A stretch of DNA of 64,000 nt from Paraburkholderia sp. PGU19 (GCF_013426915.1 NZ_AP023179.1:806001-870000), one strand, 5' to 3'. Shown: positions 36,088 through 45,510, counted from the stretch's first letter. A program made the numbers and translations. Notes: generated from the letters alone by a model not told the origin.

Positions 36088-36232
36088 CATAAGCAATAAA
36101 ACCAACTGCAACACCAACGTCGGCACGACAAACCGCGCATCGCGGACTGCCTGTGCTAAAGCAAACAACACCGATCGCCTGCGGCGCGAAAGCCCCAACA
36201 ACAAACCCCAAGCGCCGCAGGCAAAAAAAACC

Positions 36233-38149
36233 TCAATCCCGCGGCGACGCCGCCGCCCCATGACTCAGCCAGTCGAGCACAGCCGACGTATCATCATCCG
36301 AGCCCTTGCGGGTCTTAGCGACGGCAGCACTAACCTCAGAAGCCGGCGCCGCCCGCCGAATCGCGACCCCAACAGCAAGAATATCGATCATCAACAGATG
36401 CAGCACCCGCGAGATCATCGACAGTTGCGACTCGCGAATCTCGATATGATCGGTTTCCAGCGCAACGGTCGCGCGCTTAGCCAAAGGCGTATTACTCGAC
36501 GTAATCGCGATCACCTTGGCACCCGCCTGCATCGCCACTTCCAGAACACGCAGCAATTCGGGCGCACGTCCCGACTTCGAAACAGCGACGATCACGTCAC
36601 CCTTACCGAGCAACGCAGCCGACGCCGCCTGCATATACAGATCGCCATAAGCAATAGTCGGAATGCCAAAACGGAAGAACTTGTAATGCGCATCCTGCGC
36701 GACGATGTTCGAATTACCGAGACCATAAAACTCGATACGCCGCGCACTGTTCAGCAGATCGATGGCCGCCTCGACGTGCTCGAAGTTCAGATGCTCGCGC
36801 AACTGCAAAATCGCCGACACCGTGTTGTCCAGCACCTTCGCGCCGAAGTCCGTCGCCGTATCGCCAAGATGAACCTGGCTATGCGAGACGGGAATGGTGC
36901 CCGTCAAACCCGTCGCAAGCTTCAGCTTGAAATCGGACAAGCCCTGGCAGCCAAGTGAACGGCAGAAGCGGATCACCGTCGGCTGGCTCACATCGGCCTT
37001 GCGCGCGATATCGACGATCGGGTCGTTGATGATCGAACGCGGGTGATTCAGCGCGAGATCCGCGACGCGCCGCTCGGCAGGCGTCAACGCATCACGCATC
37101 TGGCGAATGCGCTCGAATACCGCCGACGAACTGCCGCCCGCGCGGTTCGACAACTGCTCCGCGAGAATCGCCGATACACCGAGAAACGCCGGATATTCCG
37201 CCGTGATCACATAAGTCGGCACGTTCTTCAGATACGCCTCGAAGCGGCCCTTCGCCTCGAAACGCTGGCGGAACGACGAGCGCGCGAACACTTCGCCCAG
37301 ACGCGGCACGACGCCGCCGCCGATATAGATGCCGCCCAGCGCGCCCAGCGTCACCGCGATATTGCCGGCGAAGGTGCCGAGAATGCCGCAGAACACATCG
37401 ATGGTTTCCGCCGCGAGCGCGTCGCCATCAAGACCTTTCTTGACGATCTCCGATACTTCGAGCGTCGCGGGCACGCGCTTCTTGTCGCGTTGGGCCAGCG
37501 CGCGATAGATCACTTCGATGCCGGGCCCCGCCGCCACGCGTTCGAACGACACATGCGACCACTTCTTGCGTGCGTACTGCAGCACGAGGTCTTCGCGTTC
37601 GTCCATCGGTGCGAACGTCGCGTGGCCGCCTTCGCTGCCGAGCGCGATCCAGCGGTCATCAGCGGGAATCAAGCCCGACACGCCCATGCCCGTGCCCGGC
37701 CCGAGCAGGCCGATCACGCTGTTCTGACGACGCGAGCCGCCGCCCACCTGCACGCGCTGCGCATCGGTGAGACCCGGAAGCGCCATCGCCAGGGCGGTGA
37801 AGTCATTGACGACCAACAGCGTATCGAAGCCCAGCGCGCGGCGCGTCGCTTCGATCGAGAACGTCCAGTCGTGATTGGTCATGCTGACCTGATCTCCATC
37901 GACCGGGTTCGCAATCGCAATCGCCGCATGATTCACGCGGCCGATCTTGGTGTCTTTCAGATACTTCTTGATGACCTCTGCAACACCCGGATACTCCGCG
38001 CAGGGATAGACCAACACCTGCGTGATTTCGCCAGGACCCGTCTCAAGCGCAAAGCGCGCATTGGTGCCGCCGATGTCGGCGAGCAGCCTCGGTCCGTCGG
38101 CGTGCTGTCCCGCACCGGGGACAGTCTTAGTTTGCACACCAGTAGACAT
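36233..38149 (-). CDS. glk: Bifunctional glucokinase / HexR-type RpiR-family transcriptional regulator
   Basis: A 638-residue fusion. Residues 1-335 are a glucokinase of the bacterial type: [12 protein letters not shown] for [16 protein letters not shown] with the catalytic Asp116, [11 protein letters not shown] and [10 protein letters not shown]. Residues about 343-415 are an RpiR helix-turn-helix with recognition helix [13 protein letters not shown]. Residues about 470-600 are a SIS sugar-phosphate domain ([23 protein letters not shown]), as in HexR. The protein would phosphorylate glucose and repress ED-pathway genes, derepressed by a sugar phosphate such as KDPG in relatives. Its ATG at 38149 overlaps the pgl stop by 23 bases, so the two are coupled. 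The 3' end is GT-rich on the coding strand. Confidence 0.93.
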   Translation of the reverse strand: MSTGVQTKTVPGAGQHADGPRLLADIGGTNARFALETGPGEITQVLVYPCAEYPGVAEVIKKYLKDTKIGRVNHAAIAIANPVDGDQVSMTNHDWTFSIEATRRALGFDTLLVVNDFTALAMALPGLTDAQRVQVGGGSRRQNSVIGLLGPGTGMGVSGLIPADDRWIALGSEGGHATFAPMDEREDLVLQYARKKWSHVSFERVAAGPGIEVIYRALAQRDKKRVPATLEVSEIVKKGLDGDALAAETIDVFCGILGTFAGNIAVTLGALGGIYIGGGVVPRLGEVFARSSFRQRFEAKGRFEAYLKNVPTYVITAEYPAFLGVSAILAEQLSNRAGGSSSAVFERIRQMRDALTPAERRVADLALNHPRSIINDPIVDIARKADVSQPTVIRFCRSLGCQGLSDFKLKLATGLTGTIPVSHSQVHLGDTATDFGAKVLDNTVSAILQLREHLNFEHVEAAIDLLNSARRIEFYGLGNSNIVAQDAHYKFFRFGIPTIAYGDLYMQAASAALLGKGDVIVAVSKSGRAPELLRVLEVAMQAGAKVIAITSSNTPLAKRATVALETDHIEIRESQLSMISRVLHLLMIDILAVGVAIRRAAPASEVSAAVAKTRKGSDDDTSAVLDWLSHGAAASPRD

Positions 38150-38834
38150 CGAGTCTCACTCCCTTGTCGTTCGCCAACGTCGAGATGGCATTTTTTTGTT
38201 GGGCGGCTGCGGCGGCATTGAGCACGTCGAGCTTTTTCTGACCGGCGATCAGCAGGAACACCCGGTCGATCTTCTTCAAGGCGGACATCGACCAGCTCAC
38301 GCGCGCATGCGGCGCGGCGCCGGGATGCACGGCGACGAACGGATCGGCTGTCGAGATCGCATGGTCCCATTCGGGCGCGTCCGCGAAAATCGATGCCGTG
38401 TGGCCGTCTTCGCCCATGCCGAGCACGGCAATGTCGGGCAAATGACGATCGCCGCTCGCAACTTCGCCGTTCAGCGCGGCAATGTAGGCATCGAGCGATT
38501 GCGTCGTATCCACGAGCGGAAGGAAGGCGGCGTCACGCGCGGCATGCTGCAACAGCGTCTCGCGTGCAAGGCGCGCGTTGCTGGCGTCGTCGGTTTCGGG
38601 CACCCAGCGGTCGTCGACGAGCGTCACCGCGATGCGCTTCCAGTCGAACGGCTGCGTGGACAGGGTTTGCAGAAACGGACGCGGACTCGTGCCGCCGGAC
38701 ACGGCAAGCGTCGTTGCGCGGGCGCGGGTCGCGCTCGCACGGGCGGCGAGCGACGCATGTAACGCGTCGCCGACCGCCTTCGCCAGCGCGTCGGATTGGG
38801 CGCGCGGGTCGTCGAAAGCGTGAAGCTCGATCAC
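38127..38834 (-). CDS. pgl: 6-phosphogluconolactonase
   Basis: A 235-residue enzyme of the SOL/DevB family. It has [15 protein letters not shown], the [20 protein letters not shown] region and [12 protein letters not shown], which carry the phosphate-binding and catalytic residues that hydrolyse 6-phosphogluconolactone. The start is taken as GTG at 38834, behind GGAGGAGAA, because the homologous N-terminus ([13 protein letters not shown]) begins there; the longer ATG frame is not conserved. It lies between zwf (237 bases upstream) and glk-hexR. Confidence 0.9.
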   Translation of the reverse strand: MIELHAFDDPRAQSDALAKAVGDALHASLAARASATRARATTLAVSGGTSPRPFLQTLSTQPFDWKRIAVTLVDDRWVPETDDASNARLARETLLQHAARDAAFLPLVDTTQSLDAYIAALNGEVASGDRHLPDIAVLGMGEDGHTASIFADAPEWDHAISTADPFVAVHPGAAPHARVSWSMSALKKIDRVFLLIAGQKKLDVLNAAAAAQQKNAISTLANDKGVRLDVYWCAN

Positions 38835-39071
38835 TTCTCCTCCATGCTGCTTTCTTTGTTTGATCTGAATTGCTGCGGCGCGACGTCGGTTCCAGATAGG
38901 AGCCGCCGTCGACATGTCCCGCGGCTGCCGCTACCGGTCCTTTGTGATCCAGGTCCGGTCCGGCGATTCAAGCTGTGTTCAATCGATACTTCATACGGCG
39001 CGCCGCGAGACAAACATCGATCATCGCAGGACAAAACAAAACGCGCCGCTCAAACGTCCAATCGAGTCAGT

Positions 39072-40529
39072 TCAATTCTCTTCTTCGAGCCAGCAGGTGC
39101 CATGCTGCGCGAGCATCGCGCTCGCGGCGGCGGGACCCCACGTGCCCGACGCGTAAGGCTTCGGCTTGCCTGACGCGGCCCATTCGTTGAGGATCGGCTC
39201 GACCCACTTCCATGCCGCTTCCTGTTCGTCGCGACGCACGAAGAGGGCGAGGCGTCCGTTGATCACGTCTAGCAGCAGACGTTGATACGCCTCCATCTGG
39301 CCTTCCTTGAAGAACTGGTCGAAGGCGAGATCGAGGTGGACGCTCGACAGGTTCATCCCTTCGCCCGGCTTCTTCGCGAGGCAATAGAGGCGAATCGTTT
39401 CGTTCGGTTGCAGGCGGATCACGAGACGGTTCGCGCCCGCGCGCAGCGCCGACGCCCCGAGCGCCGAATGCGGCACCGCGCGGAAGTTGACCACGATTTC
39501 CGCGACGCGATCGGCGAGCCGCTTGCCCGTGCGCAGGAAGAACGGCACGCCCGCCCAGCGCCAGTTTTCGATCTCGACCTTCAGCGCGACGAACGTTTCC
39601 GTCGCGCTGTCCGTCTTCACGCCGGATTCCGTCGCATACGCGGGCACGGATGTGCCGCGAATGACGCCCGCGTGATACTGGCCGCGCACGGCGACCTTGC
39701 TGATATCGCGCGGATCGATCGGCTTCAAGGCGCGCAGCACGCGCAGCTTTTCATCGCGGACGGAATCCGAATCCATGGAATGCGGCGGTTCCATCGCGAC
39801 GATCGAAAGCAGTTGCAGCAAATGGTTCTGCACCATGTCGCGCAACGCGCCCGTATTGTCGTAGAAGTCGCCGCGCGCTTCGACGCCGAGTTCTTCCGCA
39901 ATCGTGATCTGGATGCTCTCGACCCACTCGCGCCGCCATAGCGGTTCGAACAGCGCATTGCCGAAACGCAGCGCCAGCAGGTTCTGCACGGGCTCTTTGC
40001 CGAGATAGTGGTCGATGCGGTAGATCTGCTCTTCGGCGAAGATCTCGCCGACAGCGTCGTTGATCGCATTCGACGAACGCAGGTCATAGCCAAGCGGCTT
40101 TTCCAGCACGATGCGCGCGTTCTCGTTCAAGCCCACGGACGCGAGCGCATGGCAGATCGGCACGAACAGCGACGGGCCTGTGGCCAGATAGAACACGCGC
40201 GTACCGGCGTGATCCTGCAAGGCATCGCGCAGCTTGACGAAGTCTTCGGCCTTGCCGAGATCGAGCTTCACATACTCGATACGGTCGACAAAGCCCGCCC
40301 ACGCGTTTTCATCGATGCCGCTCTTCGCGACATGCGCCTTCACGTGCTCATTGACCCATTGCAGATAACCCGCACGGTCTTCCTCATGACGCGCGACAGC
40401 AACGATCTTGCCGCTCGCCGCGAGCATGCCTGCACGGTGCGCTTCATACAGAGCCGGGAGAATCTTGCGCATCGACAGATCGCCAGTTCCGCCGAAGAGA
40501 ACGAAGGTGAAGCTAGAGTCGGTTTGCAT
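39072..40529 (-). CDS. zwf: Glucose-6-phosphate 1-dehydrogenase
   Basis: A 485-residue enzyme starting MQTDSSFTFVLFGGTGDL behind GGAG. The N-terminal FGGTGDLSMRK binds NADP, RIDHYLGKEPVQN holds the substrate-binding lysine and histidine, and the C-terminal domain is full length. It oxidises glucose-6-phosphate to the lactone that Pgl then opens, feeding the Entner-Doudoroff route. It is first of zwf-pgl-glk. The HexR-like palindrome 71 bases upstream probably controls it too. Confidence 0.95.
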   Translation of the reverse strand: MQTDSSFTFVLFGGTGDLSMRKILPALYEAHRAGMLAASGKIVAVARHEEDRAGYLQWVNEHVKAHVAKSGIDENAWAGFVDRIEYVKLDLGKAEDFVKLRDALQDHAGTRVFYLATGPSLFVPICHALASVGLNENARIVLEKPLGYDLRSSNAINDAVGEIFAEEQIYRIDHYLGKEPVQNLLALRFGNALFEPLWRREWVESIQITIAEELGVEARGDFYDNTGALRDMVQNHLLQLLSIVAMEPPHSMDSDSVRDEKLRVLRALKPIDPRDISKVAVRGQYHAGVIRGTSVPAYATESGVKTDSATETFVALKVEIENWRWAGVPFFLRTGKRLADRVAEIVVNFRAVPHSALGASALRAGANRLVIRLQPNETIRLYCLAKKPGEGMNLSSVHLDLAFDQFFKEGQMEAYQRLLLDVINGRLALFVRRDEQEAAWKWVEPILNEWAASGKPKPYASGTWGPAAASAMLAQHGTCWLEEEN

Positions 40530-40588
40530 GCGTCTCCGTGGGATGTCCGATGGGCCTGTAAGGCGCCCGTAGTCCAATAAAATATTTT

Positions 40589-40617
40589 TTGACACTGAAT
40601 TGTAGTTTAACTACAAT
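40589..40617 (+). promoter_or_regulatory. Strong sigma-70 promoter facing the sugar ABC transporter genes
   Basis: TTGACA at 40589-40594, 17-base spacer, TACAAT at 40612-40617, close to consensus. Transcription would start near 40624 and run through a roughly 437-base leader to gtsA-like. The HexR-like palindrome lies across its spacer and -10. Confidence 0.7.
40600..40616. promoter_or_regulatory. HexR-like operator
   Basis: TTGTAGTTTAACTACAA is a perfect 17-base palindrome with eight-base arms around a central T. It resembles published HexR sites (TGTA-N7-TACA; TTGT-N-ACAA type). It occludes the -10 of the rightward promoter and lies 71 bases upstream of zwf, whose downstream gene encodes a HexR domain. 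Binding is inferred from motif and context. Confidence 0.72.
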
Positions 40618-41060
40618 CCAAATCAAGAGGTAACGTGAATTCGATGAAAAAAGCGTGCGGGGCTTGTGAACAAGCGCCTTTTCGCGGGTGATCGTAGCTT
40701 CCCTGCATGTTAACGGACAACGCGTTCCGACATGCGCCAGCGTGCCCTTTGAGCGCGGCGCAGCATGACGGAGACAGGCGTTTTCATTGAACGACGTGCG
40801 CGGACCACCTCGAGTCTGCAACGCGCCGCAGTCAGAAGGCGGAGCAGGCAAAAATCAAAAGAGGAGACAGTTCTTGCATCGCAAATCACTCATCTCTTGA
40901 GCGTCACGCGGCCGAGCCTCGGCACGCTGGCACAACCACATCATCATGTGCCTGCCCGACGCTCGACCGTCCATCGCATTGCCTGTTTGACCAACCATCA
41001 CACCCTGGTGACATCAGGGGCCACTCGTTTTTAAGTTCAGGTGTCTGGAGGAGATAAGCA
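40618..41060 (+). other. Long leader of the sugar ABC transporter operon, with attenuator-like hairpin
   Basis: About 440 bases lie between the promoter and the first gene, with no established product. GGGGCTTG at 40659-40666 pairs with CAAGCGCC at 40671-40678 (seven of eight) and is followed by TTTT, a weak terminator-like element just downstream of the start. A frame from GTG 40635 to 40691 (18 codons, with MKKACGACEQAP) has an AGAGG upstream. A 13-base palindrome GCCGAGCCTCGGC lies at 40911-40923. Confidence 0.45.
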
Positions 41061-42308
41061 ATGAAATTCCGTGCGATCATGGGCGCCCTGTGCGCCGCAG
41101 GTCTGATGTGTGGCGTCGCCACGGCACAGGCGGCCGAATCGGTTGAAGTGCTGCACTGGTGGACCTCGGGCGGCGAATCGAAGGCTGTCGGCGTGTTGAA
41201 GGACGACCTGCAGAAGCAGGGATACACGTGGAAGGACTTCGCGGTGGCAGGCGGTGCGGGCGCAGCGGCCATGACGGCACTGAAGACCCAGGTGATCTCG
41301 GGTAACGCGCCGAGCGCGGCTCAGATCAAGGGTCCGCTGATCCAGGACTGGGCATCGCAAGGCGTGCTGGTGAACATCGACTCCGTCGCGGGTGACTGGA
41401 AGAAGAACCTGCCGCCCGAAATCGACAAGATCATCCACGCAGACGGCCACTATGTCGCCGCGCCGTTCTCGGTGCACCGCGTCAACTGGCTGTACATCAA
41501 CAAGGAAGCGCTCGACAAGGCAGGCGGCAAGGTGCCGACCACGTGGCCTGAGTTCTTCGCTGTCGCCGACAAGATGAAGGCAGCCGGCATCCAGCCGATC
41601 GCCATGGGCGGCCAGCCGTGGCAAGACCTGACGCTGTGGGAAGACGTCGTGCTGTCGCAAGGCGCGGACTTCTACAAGAAGGCGCTGGTCGACCTCGACC
41701 AGAAGACGCTGACGTCGGAGAAGATGGTCGGCGTGTTCGACACGGTCCGCAAGATCCAGGGTTACTTCGACAGCGGCCGCACGGGCCGTGACTGGAACCT
41801 GGCAACGGCGATGGTCATCAACGGCAAGGCCGGCATGCAGTTCATGGGCGACTGGGCGAAGGGCGAGTTCGCGAACGCGAACAAGAAGTCCGGTTCCGAC
41901 TACATCTGCGCAGCGGTTCCGGGCACGGAGAAGTCGTACACGTTCAACGTCGACTCGTTCGTGTTCTTCCAGCAGAAGGGCCAGAAGGCAGCGACGGCGG
42001 GTCAGCTCGCGCTCGCGAAGACCATCATGAGCCCGGACTTCCAGGAGCAGTTCAGCCTGTACAAGGGCTCGATCCCGGTCCGCCTGGGTGTGTCGATGGA
42101 TAAATTCGACGACTGCGCGAAGAAGTCCTACGCTGATGAACAGACGGCCATCAAGTCGGGCGGCTATGTGCCGTCGCTGGCTCACGGCATGGCTCAGCCG
42201 GACGCAGCAGCAGGCGCAATCTCGGACGTCGTGACGAAGTTCATGAACTCGAATCAGGACTCCAAGACCGCCGTTGCTGCACTCGCGAAGGCTGCGAAGA
42301 CCAAGTAA
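41061..42308 (+). CDS. gtsA: Glucose/mannose ABC transporter substrate-binding protein (GtsA-like)
   Basis: A 415-residue family 1 (sugar) solute-binding protein. A signal peptide (MKFRAIMGALCAAGLMCGVA, cleaved after AQA) is followed by EVLHWWTSGGESKAV, KTQVISGNAPSAAQIKGP and HRVNWLYINKEAL. These match the Pseudomonas glucose-binding GtsA family closely. Strong GGAGGAG ribosome-binding site. It is first of four transporter genes and is followed by an intercistronic hairpin. Glucose as substrate is supported by the divergent zwf-pgl-glk. Confidence 0.9.
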   Translation: MKFRAIMGALCAAGLMCGVATAQAAESVEVLHWWTSGGESKAVGVLKDDLQKQGYTWKDFAVAGGAGAAAMTALKTQVISGNAPSAAQIKGPLIQDWASQGVLVNIDSVAGDWKKNLPPEIDKIIHADGHYVAAPFSVHRVNWLYINKEALDKAGGKVPTTWPEFFAVADKMKAAGIQPIAMGGQPWQDLTLWEDVVLSQGADFYKKALVDLDQKTLTSEKMVGVFDTVRKIQGYFDSGRTGRDWNLATAMVINGKAGMQFMGDWAKGEFANANKKSGSDYICAAVPGTEKSYTFNVDSFVFFQQKGQKAATAGQLALAKTIMSPDFQEQFSLYKGSIPVRLGVSMDKFDDCAKKSYADEQTAIKSGGYVPSLAHGMAQPDAAAGAISDVVTKFMNSNQDSKTAVAALAKAAKTK

Positions 42309-42338
42309 GGCAGTCGTAGCACAGTTGTAGCAGAACGC

Positions 42339-42375
42339 CCGGCGCGCATGGCCTTTAATAAACCATGCGTGCCGG
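42339..42375 (+). other. Intercistronic hairpin after the binding-protein gene
   Basis: CCGGCGCGCATGG at 42339-42351 pairs with CCATGCGTGCCGG at 42363-42375 (13 pairs, one G-U) around an 11-base loop, with no T run. Such hairpins after a solute-binding-protein gene usually stabilise its mRNA and raise binding protein over permease. Confidence 0.55.
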
Positions 42376-42461
42376 ACGACGATGGTGCAATGCATCACCG
42401 CGCCTCTGCCGTTCTGGTGTCTTCCCCTGATGCCTGACGGCACAGTTCCAGGAGTCAAGTT

Positions 42462-43400
42462 GTGACTGCTTCTATTAGCGGAAACGCAAAAGGCACGGCG
42501 TCAACCGCACGCGTGTCGCCGATGGCGGCATTGGCCGACCGCTGGATGCCGAAGCTGGTGTTGTCTCCCAGCATCGTAATCAGCCTTGTCTTTGTCTACG
42601 GTTTCATTCTCATCACGGGCTATCTGTCGCTGTCTACTTCGCGATTGATGCCGCGTTACGATTTCGCCGGTTTCGACCGGTACGTCGAACTGTTCGATAA
42701 CGACGTATGGTGGACGTCGGCGGCGAACCTTGGCTGGTTCGGCATTCCGTTTATCGCGATCTGCGTCGGCTTGGGTCTGTTTCTCGCGATCCTGCTCGAT
42801 CAGAAAATTCGCAATGAAGGCGCATTGCGTGCGGTGTTCCTGTATCCGATGGCGCTGTCGTTCATCGTGACGGGCACGGCATGGCAGTGGATTCTGAACC
42901 CCGATCTCGGCTTCCAGAAAGTGCTGAACGACTGGGGCTGGACGAGCTTCTCGTTCGGCTGGCTGGGCGACCCCGACAAGGCGATTTTCTGCGTCGTGAT
43001 CGCGGCCGTGTGGCAATCGACGGGTTTCGTGATGGCGCTGTTCCTCGCGGGTTTGCGCGGTGTCGACAGCGAAATTTTCAAGGCTGCTCAAGTGGACGGC
43101 GCGACGCTGCCGACCATCTACCGCAAGATCGTGATTCCGAGCATGCGCCCCGTGTTCTTCTCGGTGCTGCTGATTCTCTGCCACATCACGATCAAGACCT
43201 TCGACCTCGTCGTCGCGTTGACGGCGGGCGGTCCGGGCACGTCGTCGTCGCTGCCCGCGATGTTCATGTACACGTTTTCGTTCAACCGTGGGCAACTGGG
43301 CGTCGGCGCTGCGTCGTCGATGATGATGCTCGCAACCGTCGTGGCCGTGCTCGTGCCGCTGATGTATCTCGAATCGAGGAGCACGCGCAATGCAGCCTAA
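42462..43400 (+). CDS. gtsB: Sugar ABC transporter permease 1 (GtsB-like)
   Basis: A 312-residue permease starting with GTG at 42462 behind GGAG. Six predicted helices follow a long N-terminal segment. The EAA loop appears as EIFKAAQVDGATLPTIYRKI, consistent with the MalF-like subunit of sugar importers. It follows gtsA by 153 bases, including the hairpin, and overlaps the next permease gene by 11 bases. Confidence 0.9.
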   Translation: MTASISGNAKGTASTARVSPMAALADRWMPKLVLSPSIVISLVFVYGFILITGYLSLSTSRLMPRYDFAGFDRYVELFDNDVWWTSAANLGWFGIPFIAICVGLGLFLAILLDQKIRNEGALRAVFLYPMALSFIVTGTAWQWILNPDLGFQKVLNDWGWTSFSFGWLGDPDKAIFCVVIAAVWQSTGFVMALFLAGLRGVDSEIFKAAQVDGATLPTIYRKIVIPSMRPVFFSVLLILCHITIKTFDLVVALTAGGPGTSSSLPAMFMYTFSFNRGQLGVGAASSMMMLATVVAVLVPLMYLESRSTRNAA

Positions 43401-44247
43401 GATGAACATCAGTCGCGTTGTCATCTATGCGGCGCTGATTCTGTTTGCGTTGTACTTCCTGTTCCCGCTGTACGTGATGCTGTCGACGTCGTTCAAGGAC
43501 ATCGACCAGCTGCGCAGCGGCAACCTGCTGACGCCGCCGACGCACTGGACCTTCGCGCCGTGGATCAAGGCATGGAGCGAAGCCTGTACGGGCGTGCGCT
43601 GCGAAGGCATGCAGCCGTTCTTCTTCAATTCGGTGAAGATGGTGATCCCGGCCGTGCTGTTGTCGTCGATCATCGGCGCGTTCAACGGTTATGTGCTGAC
43701 GCACTGGCGCTTCCGTGGCGCGGATGCGTTCTTCACGATGCTGCTGGTCGGCTGCTTCATTCCGTTCCAGGCGATCCTGCTGCCGATGGCGCGCGTGCAA
43801 GGCTACTTCGGCCTGTCGAACACGATTGGCGGGCTGGTGCTGGTGCACGTGGTCTACGGTATCGCATTCACGACGATGTTCTTCCGCAACTTCTACGTGA
43901 GCGTGCCGGCAGAACTCGTTAAGGCGGCGCGTATCGACGGCGCCGGGTTCTTCATGATCTTCACGAAGATCATGATGCCGATCTCGCTGCCGATTTTCAT
44001 GGTGTGCCTGATCTGGCAATTCACGCAGATCTGGAATGACTTCCTGTTCGGTATCGTGTTCTCCGGCGTCGATTCGATGCCGATCACCGTGGCGCTGAAC
44101 AACCTCGTGAATACGTCGACGGGCGTGAAGGAATACAACGTCGACATGGCGGGCGCGATCATCGCGGCACTGCCGACGCTGCTCGTCTACGTGATCGCCG
44201 GCCGCTATTTCGTGCGCGGCCTGACGGCGGGCGCGGTGAAGGGTTAA
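43390..44247 (+). CDS. gtsC: Sugar ABC transporter permease 2 (GtsC-like)
   Basis: A 285-residue MalG-like permease. The EAA loop is VKAARIDGAGFFMIFTKIMMP. It begins with MQPKMNISRVVIYAALILFA; the ATG at 43390 overlaps the gtsB end by 11 bases, and a second ATG four codons later is possible. It forms the channel heterodimer with the preceding protein. Its stop is 114 bases before the ATPase gene. Confidence 0.9.
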   Translation: MQPKMNISRVVIYAALILFALYFLFPLYVMLSTSFKDIDQLRSGNLLTPPTHWTFAPWIKAWSEACTGVRCEGMQPFFFNSVKMVIPAVLLSSIIGAFNGYVLTHWRFRGADAFFTMLLVGCFIPFQAILLPMARVQGYFGLSNTIGGLVLVHVVYGIAFTTMFFRNFYVSVPAELVKAARIDGAGFFMIFTKIMMPISLPIFMVCLIWQFTQIWNDFLFGIVFSGVDSMPITVALNNLVNTSTGVKEYNVDMAGAIIAALPTLLVYVIAGRYFVRGLTAGAVKG

Positions 44248-44361
44248 TTTTTGTGTAGACCGCTGCTTGCGCGTTGACGTGAGCGGCGGTGCTCAACGGT
44301 ATTCGGCTCGCGTCGCCAGCTAGCGATGCATCCGCAGTACAGAGACTAGAGGATTCACAGC

Positions 44362-45477
44362 ATGGCAAGCCTTTCCATCCGTGACGTGTACAAGACCTAC
44401 CCGAACGGGGTGCCTGTCCTGAAGGGTGTCAATATCGACATCGAAGACGGTCAGTTCCTGATTCTCGTCGGCGGCTCGGGCTGCGGTAAGTCGACGCTGC
44501 TCAACATGATCGCCGGTCTCGAGACCGTGACGAAGGGCGATATTCAGATCGGCGGCAAGACGGTGAACAACCTGTCGCCGAAAGATCGCGATATCGCGAT
44601 GGTGTTTCAGTCGTATGCGCTGTATCCGTCGATGACGGTGCGCGAGAATATTTCCTTCGGGTTGAATATCCGCAAGGTCGCGAAGGGCGAGCAGGATCAG
44701 ATTGTCGCTCGCGTTTCGAAGCTGCTGCAGATCGAGCATTTGCTGGATCGGAAGCCTGGCCAACTGTCTGGTGGGCAGCGTCAGCGGGTGGCGATGGGGC
44801 GTGCTTTGGCGCGTGATCCGGCTATGTTCCTGTTTGACGAGCCGTTGTCGAACCTCGATGCGAAGCTGCGGATTGAGATGCGCTCGGAAATCAAGCTGCT
44901 GCATCAGCGCCTGGGTACGACTATCGTTTATGTGACGCATGATCAGATCGAGGCTATGACGCTCGGCGATCGTATCGCGGTTATGAAGGATGGCGTCGTT
45001 CAGCAGTTCGGTGCGCCGCAAGAGATTTATGATTCGCCTTCGAATCTGTTTGTGGCTGGGTTTATCGGCGCGCCGCCGATGAACTTCATTCAAGGTAAGG
45101 TTGTTGAGCAAGGTTCAGGCGTTGGGCTCGAGCTTGATACGGGTGTAAAGCGGTCGGTGCTGAATCTGCCTTTCGATGGGGCGGTAAAGGGGCATGTGGG
45201 GAAGGATGTGATTCTCGGTCTGCGTCCTGAGCGGATCACCGATGCGCGTAATGCTCATAATGCCGACGACGCTAAACTGCAAGCTATCGATGTTAAGGTC
45301 GATGTGATCGAGCCGACTGGGCCGGATACTTTGGTGTTCGCGCAGGTTAATGGGAAGCGCATCGTTAGCCGCGTTCACCCGAGTTCTAATCCGCTGCCTG
45401 ATCAAAACATGGCGCTGATGTTTGATGTCTCTAAGGCGGTTCTGTTTGATCCTAAGACGGAAGAGCGGATTGCTTAA
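44362..45477 (+). CDS. Sugar ABC transporter ATP-binding protein (MsmK/UgpC/GtsD-like)
   Basis: A 371-residue ATPase starting MASLSIRDVYKTYPNGVPVL. Walker A is GGSGCGKST, signature LSGGQRQRVAMGRAL, Walker B MFLFDEPLSNLDAK and the switch histidine VTHDQIEA. A C-terminal TOBE-type regulatory domain of about 130 residues follows, as in MalK. It energises the importer encoded by the two permease genes upstream. The last 400 bases use noticeably more G and T (GGT, ATT codons) than the first half. Ends in a terminator. Confidence 0.9.
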   Translation: MASLSIRDVYKTYPNGVPVLKGVNIDIEDGQFLILVGGSGCGKSTLLNMIAGLETVTKGDIQIGGKTVNNLSPKDRDIAMVFQSYALYPSMTVRENISFGLNIRKVAKGEQDQIVARVSKLLQIEHLLDRKPGQLSGGQRQRVAMGRALARDPAMFLFDEPLSNLDAKLRIEMRSEIKLLHQRLGTTIVYVTHDQIEAMTLGDRIAVMKDGVVQQFGAPQEIYDSPSNLFVAGFIGAPPMNFIQGKVVEQGSGVGLELDTGVKRSVLNLPFDGAVKGHVGKDVILGLRPERITDARNAHNADDAKLQAIDVKVDVIEPTGPDTLVFAQVNGKRIVSRVHPSSNPLPDQNMALMFDVSKAVLFDPKTEERIA

Positions 45478-45510
45478 AGGCAGACGTTAGTAAATTAGCC
45501 TCAAGGAAAA

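Larger units (their letters stand above)
35492..36232. other. Non-coding interval carrying a 116-bp inverted repeat pair
   Basis: No gene is credible here. Small frames cross it but their protein sequences are translations of the repeat. Between the arms (35670-35971) lies a 302-base unique spacer. Outside them the strand composition flips: GT-rich to the left, AC-rich to the right. The left side also has a tandem GGCATCCGCGATT duplication at about 35540-35570. Confidence 0.7.

Noticed and set aside
35600..36100. Small protein-coding frames inside the 116-bp repeats.
   Set aside because: They translate the repeat itself and are mirrored on both arms; no start signals.
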